A stretch of 64,000 bases of DNA from Eubacterium sp. Lineage in GTDB: Bacteria > Bacillota > Clostridia > Lachnospirales > Lachnospiraceae. Of the stretch, positions 36,602 through 45,266 are shown one piece after another. Within the stretch, counting starts at the first letter, position 1. Each line of letters opens with the position of its first letter. The notes under the pieces were generated by a model, which saw nothing but the letters and a program-made list of their open reading frames with translations, was not told the DNA's origin and ran no database searches. Location: contig JAILQM010000020.1 of assembly GCA_024698965.1 (NCBI GenBank), positions 1-64,000 of the forward strand, written 5' to 3'. A program made the translations under genes and the position numbers.

Positions 36602-37708
36602 ATGAAAAACTGGTCGGTAACAATGATGCATTTTCTTCTCGGATGCAGATTTGATAAATTAATAAAGCTTTTTAAGGATAACGATTTTAAAATCCCCGTA
36701 AACAGACTTCCTCAAGCTCTTTTGATTTCGACTGTTTCGCTTGTTTTATTTATACCTGCTCTTTTGGAGGAAGCTTATTGCAGTGTATTTGTCTATCCTA
36801 AAAAAACAAAGGAAGATCCGGTGTTTATACTCGGACACTGGAGAAGCGGCACCACTTATCTGCAGAATCTTTTAAGCTGTGATGAGCAGTTTGCTTATTT
36901 CGATCCTATTACAACCTATACCAACAATAATGCGCTTTTTTTGCATAAACCGATTATGGCAGTGCAAAAGGATGCTATAACTCAGTCCCGTCCTATGGAT
37001 AACCTTGATTATGAGGTTGATTCGCCTTCGGAAGAGTGTTTTGCCGTTGCGAACAGATGCGGAGACAATATCGTACATATTATGGCATTCCCTCAGAATG
37101 CTGCTCATTATATCGATCATGTTGTTCTTGCCGATAAACCGGCCAAAAAAAGAAATGACTGGTGCAGGGCTTATCATAAAGTTATGAGAAAGACTGCCTA
37201 TATTAACGGTGAAAAAAGACTTCTAGTAAAAAGTCCGGACAATACCAGCCATATTCAGGAGATTTTAAAAATATACCCTAATGCCAAATTTGTTCATATT
37301 TGCAGAAATCCTTACAGGGTAATTCCGTCCATGGTAAACATGTTTAAGATGGGAAGCGAGTTTTTATCACTTCAGGATAATCCTTCTCATGAAGATACGG
37401 TAGATAATGCCGTTTGTCTTTATAAAAAGCTCTATACTCAGTATTTTAATGATATAAAGCTTATTCCCGAAGGAAATCTTGTAGAGATTAAATATGAGGA
37501 ATTTGTAAAATCGCCTATAGAGCATGCTGAAATGATTTACGAAACCCTTGATATAGACGGATTTGATGAGGCTTTACCGGCTTTTAGGGAATATGTTGAT
37601 TCGCTTGAAGATTACAAGGTTACAAAGCATCATCCGGAAGAATATATCGAGAATGCGATTCGTAACAATCTCGGATTTGCATTTGAAAAGTTCGGATACG
37701 AATTATAA
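36602..37708 (+). CDS. Sulfotransferase family protein
   Basis: A 368-residue protein of the PAPS-dependent sulfotransferase superfamily. The 5'-phosphosulfate-binding loop is FILGHWRSGTTYL (residues 76-88), and the 3'-phosphate-binding motif is FVHICRNPYRVIPSMV (230-245). Other family marks are LLVKSPDNTSHIQEILKIYPNAKF and KYEEFVKSP. An N-terminal hydrophobic stretch (about residues 38-58, ALLISTVSLVLFIPALLEEAY) suggests membrane association. Acceptor unknown: glycan, lipid or peptide. It follows the TauE/SafE gene closely, suggesting co-transcription. Confidence 0.88.
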   Translation: MKNWSVTMMHFLLGCRFDKLIKLFKDNDFKIPVNRLPQALLISTVSLVLFIPALLEEAYCSVFVYPKKTKEDPVFILGHWRSGTTYLQNLLSCDEQFAYFDPITTYTNNNALFLHKPIMAVQKDAITQSRPMDNLDYEVDSPSEECFAVANRCGDNIVHIMAFPQNAAHYIDHVVLADKPAKKRNDWCRAYHKVMRKTAYINGEKRLLVKSPDNTSHIQEILKIYPNAKFVHICRNPYRVIPSMVNMFKMGSEFLSLQDNPSHEDTVDNAVCLYKKLYTQYFNDIKLIPEGNLVEIKYEEFVKSPIEHAEMIYETLDIDGFDEALPAFREYVDSLEDYKVTKHHPEEYIENAIRNNLGFAFEKFGYEL

Positions 37709-37727
37709 TTAATAGTGCATAATTAAT
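37705..37727. repeat. Direct repeat of ATAATTAAT
   Basis: Two copies of the 9-mer ATAATTAAT start 14 bases apart, the first overlapping the 3' end of the sulfotransferase gene, ahead of the Gld-type ABC operon. May be a regulator site or simply AT-rich sequence. Confidence 0.3.
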
Positions 37728-37794
37728 CACAATATGAACACATTTTATCCTTATACTACATTTGATTAAAATGTATGTAAGGAGTGAAACAGAC

Positions 37795-38865
37795 GTGATT
37801 GAAATTAATCATCTTGTGAAAAAGTATGGTAACAATGTTGCTGTGGATGATTTGTCGCTCAAGGTTGAACCGGGAAAAATCTACGGATTTTTAGGTCCTA
37901 ACGGAGCAGGTAAATCTACCACAATGAACATTCTTACCGGTTATATCGGAGCTACTTCCGGTGAAGTTATTATTAACGGACACAATATTTTGTCCGAACC
38001 CGAAGAAGCCAAGAAAGACATAGGATACTTACCTGAACTGCCACCTCTTTATACGGATATGACAGTTTATGAGTATCTTATTTTTTGTGCCGAATTAAAG
38101 GGAATTCCAAAGGCCGAAAGACAAAGCTCGGTTGGCAGAGCTATGTGGATGACAAAAATCGAAGATATGAGAAACAGACTCATAAAGAATCTTTCGAAAG
38201 GTTATAAGCAAAGAGTAGGTCTTGCCCAGGCTATTATAAATATGCCTAAAATCATTATTTTGGATGAGCCGACCGTAGGTCTTGATCCAAAACAGATTAT
38301 TGAAATCAGAGATCTTATAAGAGAACTGGGAAAAGATCACACCGTAATCTTAAGTTCTCATATTCTTTCCGAAGTCAGTGAAGTGTGCGACCATGTATTT
38401 ATTATTTCACACGGCAAGCTGGTTGCTTCAGATTCTCCGGAAAACCTTTCCGCAAATATGGAACAGGGCGCAACTCTTAAAGTTAAAGCCAAGGGCGAAG
38501 AGGATAAGATTAAAAATATTGTATCCAAACTTGACGGAGTTAAGAGCGTAAACTTTATAGAATCCGAAAATGACGGAGAAGTAAGCTTTGATGTTGAGCT
38601 TTTAAAAGACGCGGATATAAGAGAAGAGCTTTCTATGCAGATGGCACTTGAAAAGATGCCTGTTCTTGAAATGACTCTTGAGCAGAAGTCTTTGGAAGAT
38701 GTATTCCTTGAGCTTACCGGAAGCACTTCCGAGCTCGAAAGAGAAGCGGAAGAATTATCCGAAGCTCTTTCAGCCGAAAGCGATGATGACGTTAATAAAG
38801 AAAATGTCGCAGACGTCGAAGAAGAAAATACACAGGAGGCACAGACTGATGAAAGCAATATTTAA
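37795..38865 (+). CDS. ABC transporter ATP-binding protein, GldA-like
   Basis: A 356-residue ATPase for an ABC-2 type system. Walker A GPNGAGKST, signature LSKGYKQRVGLAQAI and Walker B IIILDEPTVGLDPKQ are canonical, followed by the C-terminal domain seen in GldA/CcmA-type ATPases. An acidic tail (EREAEELSEALSAESDDDVN...) of about 40 residues follows. The start is GTG 37795, with AAGGAG 10 bases upstream, directly before the conserved IEINHLVKKYG. The end overlaps the permease gene by 17 bases. Confidence 0.92.
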   Translation: MIEINHLVKKYGNNVAVDDLSLKVEPGKIYGFLGPNGAGKSTTMNILTGYIGATSGEVIINGHNILSEPEEAKKDIGYLPELPPLYTDMTVYEYLIFCAELKGIPKAERQSSVGRAMWMTKIEDMRNRLIKNLSKGYKQRVGLAQAIINMPKIIILDEPTVGLDPKQIIEIRDLIRELGKDHTVILSSHILSEVSEVCDHVFIISHGKLVASDSPENLSANMEQGATLKVKAKGEEDKIKNIVSKLDGVKSVNFIESENDGEVSFDVELLKDADIREELSMQMALEKMPVLEMTLEQKSLEDVFLELTGSTSELEREAEELSEALSAESDDDVNKENVADVEEENTQEAQTDESNI

Positions 38866-41008
38866 AAGAGAATTAAAATCATATTTTCACAATGTGATAG
38901 GTTGGCTTTTTATTGCGGCTTATCTTTTTGTGCTCGGTCTTTATTTTACCGTATATAACTTGATGAATGCATATCCGATGATTTCTTATACCTTATCGGG
39001 CGCATTGTTTTTGTTTATAATTACATTCCCGATTCTTTCAATGAGAGTTCTTTCGGAAGAACGCAAGAATAAAACCGATCAGCTTCTTCTTACGGCTCCG
39101 GTTTCCACAGGAAAGATTGTAATGGGAAAATACCTTGCAATGGCTGTTATTTTCGCTGTTGTAAATGTTGTAGCCTGCATTTATCCGATTATAATGTCGT
39201 TTTTCGGAACGGTTGATTTTCCTCAGGCTTATGTAGCTATTCTGGGATTCTTATTATACGGATTAAGCTGTATCGCAATAGGTATGTTTGTTTCATCCGT
39301 TACGGAAAGCCAGGTGCTTGCCGCAGTAGGCTCATTTGCAATAATGTTTATTACATTTATGATGTCCGGTATTGCGGGTCTTATTACATCGGGTGAAGGA
39401 ATTTTATATAACATCCTTGAGGTCTTTGACCTCCAGAGTCCTGCCATTAACTTAATGGACGGAAGTTTAGACCTTTGCTCTGTGCTTTATTACCTTTCAA
39501 TTATCTTTGTATTTTGCTTCCTTACTACCTGGTCAATCCAGAAGAGAAGATGGGAAATTACAAAGAGTAATGCCAAGCTCGGACTTTTCTCCGGAGCTTA
39601 TGTTGCTGTAATGATAGTGATTTGTGTTGGAATTAATATTGCCGCAAACCTTCTTCCGGAAGATATTACGGCAATAGATGTAACATCCAATAAGTTATAT
39701 TCTCTCGGAGACGATACTTATGAGATGCTTTCTGAGCTTGAAGATGATGTAACAATTTATGTTCTTGCATCAGAGGCTAACTGCGACAGCGTAATTGCAA
39801 AGACTGTTGAAAGATATGCATCTGCGTCAAAGCATGTTACCGTAGAATACAAGGATCCTACTACCTATCCAAACTTCTACTCATCTTACGCATCTACAGC
39901 ACCTACCACAAATTCGGTGATTGTTGTAAGCGGAGATATGTATAAGGTAATTGACTATTATGATATTTATGTTGTTGAGTATTCAATGGATTCGACAACC
40001 TATCAGTATACATCCGAAACCACAGGTTATGACGGAGAAGGCCAGATTACAAGTGCAATTTCTTATGTTACAAGCTCTGAAATGCCTATGATTTATGTAC
40101 TTACAGGTCAGGATGAGCCTGAGATAGGTTCTTCATTTACCGATGCTATTTCTAAAAAGAATGCAGCCTATGAAGAGATAGATCTTTTATCTTACGATGC
40201 AGTTCCTGAAGACTGTGAGCTTCTTATAATAAATTCGCCTATGAGCGATTTATCGGATGATGTAACGGAAAAGATTCTCGACTATATTGAAAACGGCGGA
40301 AATCTTTATGTTGTTGTAAGTTATACCGAAGATGATATGGAAAATCTTAACAAGATTCTTTCTGTATACGGCATGTCTACGACAGGTGGACTTTTATGCG
40401 ATAATGACGCAAACTGCTATACTCAGTATCCGTATTATCCGATTGCTGAAGTATCAAGCACAGATGTATCTTCGTCTGTGGCCGGAGAATATATTTTCCT
40501 TCCTCAGTCAACCGGACTTACCTATGAAGAGACCGACGATGTAACAGTTACCGAAATTGCAACATCTTCTGAGTCTACGGTTATTAAAATGAATCCTGAG
40601 ACTATGGAAAGTTTTGAAGCTGAAGAGGGCGACCTTGAAGGCTCATATGTTCTTGCGGCTTACGCAGAGCTTAATCTTGATACAGCAGTAACAGAATCCG
40701 GAGATGCTTCGGGTGATGCAAGTGAGACACTTACTTCAGAGCTTGTTATAGTAAACGGTTACTATTTCTTGAGCGATGAGGCAAACAGTATGGTTTCCGA
40801 CAACAACCTTGACCTCTTCAGTGACGGAATAAGCCAGCTTGTACAGTCGGCAGAAGGTGTTTCTGTAGCTGTTAAGGATTACGGCATTGATTACCTTACG
40901 GTTTCAAACAGAATGATAATTGTTTATTCTCTTGTATTTGCCGTAGTTGTTCCTGTAATACTTATTGTTATAGGTGTGGTAATCTGGGCTAAGAGGAGGA
41001 AACGCTAA
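38849..41008 (+). CDS. Gld-type ABC-2 permease fused to GldG-like auxiliary domain
   Basis: A 719-residue fusion. The start at 38849 has AGGAGG 9 bases upstream. Residues 1-240 are an ABC-2 permease with six membrane helices (start MKAIFKRELKSYFHNVIGWLFIAAYLF, motif RVLSEERKNKTDQLLLTAPVS). After another helix, the extracytoplasmic part (NKLYSLGDDTYEMLSELEDDVTIYVLAS...) matches the GldG/ABC-auxiliary domain. A C-terminal membrane helix (about 690-715) anchors it again. In Bacteroidetes GldF and GldG are separate proteins; the fusion is common in Firmicutes. The transported substrate is unknown. Confidence 0.88.
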   Translation: MKAIFKRELKSYFHNVIGWLFIAAYLFVLGLYFTVYNLMNAYPMISYTLSGALFLFIITFPILSMRVLSEERKNKTDQLLLTAPVSTGKIVMGKYLAMAVIFAVVNVVACIYPIIMSFFGTVDFPQAYVAILGFLLYGLSCIAIGMFVSSVTESQVLAAVGSFAIMFITFMMSGIAGLITSGEGILYNILEVFDLQSPAINLMDGSLDLCSVLYYLSIIFVFCFLTTWSIQKRRWEITKSNAKLGLFSGAYVAVMIVICVGINIAANLLPEDITAIDVTSNKLYSLGDDTYEMLSELEDDVTIYVLASEANCDSVIAKTVERYASASKHVTVEYKDPTTYPNFYSSYASTAPTTNSVIVVSGDMYKVIDYYDIYVVEYSMDSTTYQYTSETTGYDGEGQITSAISYVTSSEMPMIYVLTGQDEPEIGSSFTDAISKKNAAYEEIDLLSYDAVPEDCELLIINSPMSDLSDDVTEKILDYIENGGNLYVVVSYTEDDMENLNKILSVYGMSTTGGLLCDNDANCYTQYPYYPIAEVSSTDVSSSVAGEYIFLPQSTGLTYEETDDVTVTEIATSSESTVIKMNPETMESFEAEEGDLEGSYVLAAYAELNLDTAVTESGDASGDASETLTSELVIVNGYYFLSDEANSMVSDNNLDLFSDGISQLVQSAEGVSVAVKDYGIDYLTVSNRMIIVYSLVFAVVVPVILIVIGVVIWAKRRKR

Positions 41009-41550
41009 TGAATAAACAGATCAAACAGATGAAGATAATGCTTGTTATATTGGTTCTTGTAATCATCTGTGTGGCAGGCGTTATGTTTTACAATAAAACT
41101 CAGAGTGATAAAGAGGCTGCATCCGAAGCCGAAAAAACTCTCTGTGAAATAGATTCGGCTGATATAACCGCATTTTCTTATATGCTTGACGGAAGCGAGT
41201 ATTCCTTTGCTTTGGAAGATGAAGCGTGGGTATATGAAGGAGATTCTTCCCTCAGTATTTCAACAGATGCTGTAGAAGAGATGCTTTCTGCGGTTTCTGC
41301 GGTTGCTTATACGGAAGTTGTCGAAGATGCCGAAGATTTATCGTCTTACGGACTTGATGAGCCAACCAATGTTATTACAATTACAACAGCCGATGAGACT
41401 TATGTATTTACAATCGGAGATAAGAATGCAATAACCTATGATTATTATATGCTTTATAACGATGATGATACTATTTATACGGTTTCAAGTGATTTGACCG
41501 ATGCTTTTTCAGCTTCGCTTGACGATTTACTTGAAGATGCAAGTGAATAG
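41008..41550 (+). CDS. DUF4340-like membrane-anchored protein of the Gld-type operon
   Basis: A 180-residue protein with an N-terminal membrane helix (IMLVILVLVIICVAGVMFY) and an extracytoplasmic domain of repeated strand units: ITAFSYMLDGSEYSFALEDEAWVYEGD, then SSYGLDEPTNVITITTADETYVFTIGDKN. This pattern fits DUF4340 proteins, which regularly follow GldFG-type permeases. The start overlaps the permease stop as TAATG, and a terminator follows, closing a three-gene operon. Function within the transporter is unknown. Confidence 0.8.
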   Translation: MNKQIKQMKIMLVILVLVIICVAGVMFYNKTQSDKEAASEAEKTLCEIDSADITAFSYMLDGSEYSFALEDEAWVYEGDSSLSISTDAVEEMLSAVSAVAYTEVVEDAEDLSSYGLDEPTNVITITTADETYVFTIGDKNAITYDYYMLYNDDDTIYTVSSDLTDAFSASLDDLLEDASE

Positions 41551-41563
41551 GATTTTAAACTTG

Positions 41564-41593
41564 AGCCTGCCGGTTTTCCGGCAGGCTTTTTTT
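41564..41593 (+). terminator. Rho-independent terminator after the Gld-type operon
   Basis: The perfect stem AGCCTGCCGG / CCGGCAGGCT with a TTTT loop is followed by a T-run. Confidence 0.92.
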
Positions 41594-41628
41594 ACTTCTT
41601 AGGAAGTACTAAATATAGGAATAATGCT

Positions 41629-41656
41629 TTGCAACAACTACAAAATGTAGTATAAT
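41629..41656 (+). promoter_or_regulatory. Predicted promoter of the four-gene operon of unknown function
   Basis: TTGCAA and a perfect TATAAT are separated by 16 bases, giving a leader of about 45 bases. Confidence 0.6.
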
Positions 41657-41706
41657 GGTAGTCGTAAAGTTGCGCAAAAATAAGCGCGGAATTGAGGATA
41701 GTTAGT

Positions 41707-44700
41707 TTGCAGAATCAGATTCAAAAATTAGCAGCGGGAATAATTGACTATGAAATGCCTGTGGCATCTCTTAGTATTGAAGCTCTCGAAGTCGAACTGA
41801 TTGAAGGTGAAATCTTTTCAGGCAGTTTTTCGATTGAGAGCTCTAATGGTATACCCGTAAAAGGCACAGTATTATCTTCAAATGCGCGTATTCATATAAA
41901 GACCGCATCATTTACCGGCGAAAAGGCCGAAATTTTCTATGAAATATCTGCCGAAGATTTAAACGAAGGAGATTATGTATCGGGTGAGATTTATATTATC
42001 TGCACACATAAAGAATTCATCTTAAATGTTTCGGCTGTGGTTTCAAGATATTATCCGCAAAGCTCAATCGGCAAGATTAAAACCTTGGAAAGATTCTTTG
42101 AGCTTTCTGACAAATCCTATGATGAAGCAAAGAAAATATTTATATCGGATGAGTTTGTCAATCTTTTCCATGAGAACGATATCAGGGCAAAGATGTATTA
42201 CGAAGGACTTCTTGGAAATTCTATGCCGTCAGGAGAAATCTTTGATGAGTTTTTATATGCCTGTGATGTAAAAGACAGGTGCAGAGTTTTCCCTAAGTCA
42301 TCGGAAACAGTTTATCAGCATGTAAGTCAGGATTTTAGGGAACGGTTTCTTCTTAAAAAAGACGGAATCGGAACTTTTGCCGTAAGAGTTTATTCCGATA
42401 CGGATTTTATAGATATTGAAAAAGAGATAATTACACAGGATGATTTTGTCGGTAATCAGTGTGAGGTATTTTATTTTATAAGATCGGAAATGCTTCACGG
42501 CGGAAAAAATCTCGGAAGAATATATATTGTTACAGATACAGAAGAGTTCATATATAAAATTACAGCTTCGAAAGGAACGTTTGAAAGCGAAAAGACTTTA
42601 TCGCCAACTCGTGAAAGAAGGCAGCTTGAAACAGAGCTTGCCAAGCTTTACATAGATTACAGAATGAATGAGATTACCGGTGTAAGTTGGGCAAATCAGT
42701 CTGTTGAAAGGCTTGATAAGCTTGGATACTTATACCCTAAAAATCTCTGGTATAAGATGATGAAAACTCTTGTTTTCATTATTGACGAAAGAACAGATGA
42801 TGCCGAGTGGCTTTTAAGCGAAATCAGAAGAGGAATAGAGGAAGCAGAGCCGAGCAAGAGGGCGTTTTACCTTTATTTGTCGACTCTTTTAAATGCAGAA
42901 CCGGAATACCTTGCAAACTGCTTAAAGGATGTAAGAAATATTTATAGGGAGAATGCTGAAGATTGCCGCATACTTTGGGCTCTTCTTTTCATGGATGATG
43001 AGTTTGAAAGAAGTAAGAGCAGAAAGCTTAATGCGATAAAAGAAAACATTCTTTCCGGTAACCCAAGCACTTTTATATATTTTGAGGCTTATTACATTAT
43101 CAGTCAGGATTCTTATCTTTTAAACGAACTCGGCGTGTTTGAAATAAACCTTGTAAAATGGGCAATAAGGCATAACGGACTTACTCATGGAATAGCTGCG
43201 CAGTTTGCGAGGCTTTCATCCGCGTTAAAGCATTTTTCCAAGGATATATTCGATATGCTTTCTGCTATTGCCGAAAAATATCCGGAAAAGGATATCATAA
43301 GCGCGCTTATAGTTTATATGATTAAGTGCGGAAAAGTCGGACATGAATATGAAGAAAAATATAAGACAGGTATTGATCTCGGACTTAAGATTGCCGGTAT
43401 GTATGAAAACTATATCGCATCCGTAAAACTCATTGACAATACTACCATTACAAAGGAACTTTTACTTTATTTTGAGTACAACACAAACCTTGATGAGCAT
43501 ATTAAAGAGTCCCTTATAAGACTTGTTATTGAAAATAAAAAAACAGAAGAAACCATATATATAAACTATCTTCCTGTTATTGATACATTTGCGATTGAGC
43601 AGATTAAGCAGCATAAGATAAATAACGACCTTAAGATAATTTATGAGGATTTCATTGAAAGAAACGGTATTTCCGCAATTATCGCCGGAGATTTTTGTGA
43701 GGTAATTTTTGCGAGAAATATTATTCTCGAAAACGGAAGGTCCGACGGAAAGGTTATAATTCTTCAGGAACAGCTTAAAGACAGTTATGTTTCCGCGTTA
43801 AAAGACGGAAGATGCACGGGAGTTATTTATTCTCCGGAATTCGTGGTAATCTACGAGGATGAGAAGGGTAAAAGGTTTGCCGTTAAAGACGAGGTTTTAA
43901 CAGAGCCGTTGTTTGCGGATTATAAATACAGAAACACTTTGCTTGAACTTGCTCCGACCAATATCAATATTTTGCTTCATTACTTTGCCAACAAGCTTTC
44001 TTATCCGATTTATGAGGATACAGGTTTTGAGAGGCTTTATTATCTTTTGATTTCGGATAAGGTAAGAAGCGAGTATAAAAAAAGTCTTGTTCCTGAGCTT
44101 TTTAAGCAGAGCTTTAATTATTCTGAGGAGTTTTTCGAAAAATTCTACTCAACCCTTGATTTATCCATCTTAAGTCCGGGTGAAAAGGGAAGAATTATTG
44201 AAGAATGCATTAGGCAAGGCATGCCCGAAACCGCATATGAGCTTGTAAAAATCTACGGCTATACTAATGTGGTTCCTTCAAAAGCCGTAATTATGTGTGA
44301 CAGCATGATTGATGTATATAAGATGACTGATGAAGACAGCTATCTTACTGAGTTTTGCTTTTATGCTTTCAGCGAAAACCTCTACACCGAGAGCACTCTT
44401 ATGTATCTTGCAAAGTTTTACAGAGGCTCTACCAAAAACCTTCAAAAAATATGGAAGGCTGCCAGAGGCTTTGATATCGAAGTATTTGATCTTGAGGAGA
44501 GAATACTTACGCAGATGCTTACAACGGGAGAATATATTTCGCTTGCCGATGAGATTTTCGTATCTTATTCGGGAAGAGGCGGAAGCTATATGCTTAAGCA
44601 TGCATATTACAGCCATGTGGCATTCGAATATATTCTAAAAGAAATAGAACTGTCCGATGAAGTATATAAAAGGCTTAAAGAAGAATTCTTTGCTGATGAT

Positions 44701-45258
44701 GAACTCATGGACATCTGCCTTATTGCAATTCTTAAAAAAGCCGTTGAGAAAGCCGATAAGGATTCGGATGACTTAAAGATTCAGGAAAAACTTCTTGAGT
44801 ATTTTCTCGACAGGAATATGTATTTTGCATTTTACGAAAAGGCCGAAAATATATTTAAATGCAAGTACAGAATTCAAGACAGAATGTATATGCAGTTTAT
44901 AGGAAGACCTGATGAAAAACCTTATATTCATTACAGATTTGATAAGATTCAGGATGAGTATGAGACTCTTCCTATGAGGCATATGTTATACGGTATTTTT
45001 GTAACAGATGTTGCGGTATTTTCCGGTGAAACAGTTCAGTATTATATTACTTTGGGCGAAGATAACGACGAAGAAGTTATGACAAGCGGCTTTATCGAGA
45101 GAAACGAAGTCTACGGAGAAGCCGGAATAAGCAGATTCGAAAGAATAAACAATATGTGTGTAAGCTGCGTTATATCCAACAGAAACGCCGCGGAAAAGTA
45201 TCTGCGCGAATATGTTGAAACAGACAGCTTTACCAACAGACATTTTAAACTGATGTAG
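41707..45258 (+). CDS. Very large helical-repeat protein of unknown function (DUF5717-like)
   Basis: A 1183-residue protein; from memory it matches a Lachnospiraceae family named DUF5717. TTG 41707 is chosen because GAGGA lies 8 bases upstream. Two N-terminal beta-sandwich-like segments (about residues 15-115 and 205-290; endings GEIYIICTHKEFILNVSA and GRIYIVTDTEEFIYKITA look like repeats of one domain) flank a short helical part. Residues about 300-1070 are mostly alpha-helical, TPR- or HEAT-like. A final beta region (YGIFVTDVAVFSGETVQYYITLGED) follows. No signal peptide or membrane helix, so probably cytoplasmic. It leads an operon with an Hsp70-like protein and acts perhaps as a scaffold; that is inference. 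Confidence 0.75.
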   Translation: MQNQIQKLAAGIIDYEMPVASLSIEALEVELIEGEIFSGSFSIESSNGIPVKGTVLSSNARIHIKTASFTGEKAEIFYEISAEDLNEGDYVSGEIYIICTHKEFILNVSAVVSRYYPQSSIGKIKTLERFFELSDKSYDEAKKIFISDEFVNLFHENDIRAKMYYEGLLGNSMPSGEIFDEFLYACDVKDRCRVFPKSSETVYQHVSQDFRERFLLKKDGIGTFAVRVYSDTDFIDIEKEIITQDDFVGNQCEVFYFIRSEMLHGGKNLGRIYIVTDTEEFIYKITASKGTFESEKTLSPTRERRQLETELAKLYIDYRMNEITGVSWANQSVERLDKLGYLYPKNLWYKMMKTLVFIIDERTDDAEWLLSEIRRGIEEAEPSKRAFYLYLSTLLNAEPEYLANCLKDVRNIYRENAEDCRILWALLFMDDEFERSKSRKLNAIKENILSGNPSTFIYFEAYYIISQDSYLLNELGVFEINLVKWAIRHNGLTHGIAAQFARLSSALKHFSKDIFDMLSAIAEKYPEKDIISALIVYMIKCGKVGHEYEEKYKTGIDLGLKIAGMYENYIASVKLIDNTTITKELLLYFEYNTNLDEHIKESLIRLVIENKKTEETIYINYLPVIDTFAIEQIKQHKINNDLKIIYEDFIERNGISAIIAGDFCEVIFARNIILENGRSDGKVIILQEQLKDSYVSALKDGRCTGVIYSPEFVVIYEDEKGKRFAVKDEVLTEPLFADYKYRNTLLELAPTNINILLHYFANKLSYPIYEDTGFERLYYLLISDKVRSEYKKSLVPELFKQSFNYSEEFFEKFYSTLDLSILSPGEKGRIIEECIRQGMPETAYELVKIYGYTNVVPSKAVIMCDSMIDVYKMTDEDSYLTEFCFYAFSENLYTESTLMYLAKFYRGSTKNLQKIWKAARGFDIEVFDLEERILTQMLTTGEYISLADEIFVSYSGRGGSYMLKHAYYSHVAFEYILKEIELSDEVYKRLKEEFFADDELMDICLIAILKKAVEKADKDSDDLKIQEKLLEYFLDRNMYFAFYEKAENIFKCKYRIQDRMYMQFIGRPDEKPYIHYRFDKIQDEYETLPMRHMLYGIFVTDVAVFSGETVQYYITLGEDNDEEVMTSGFIERNEVYGEAGISRFERINNMCVSCVISNRNAAEKYLREYVETDSFTNRHFKLM

Positions 45259-45266
45259 GAGAGAAT

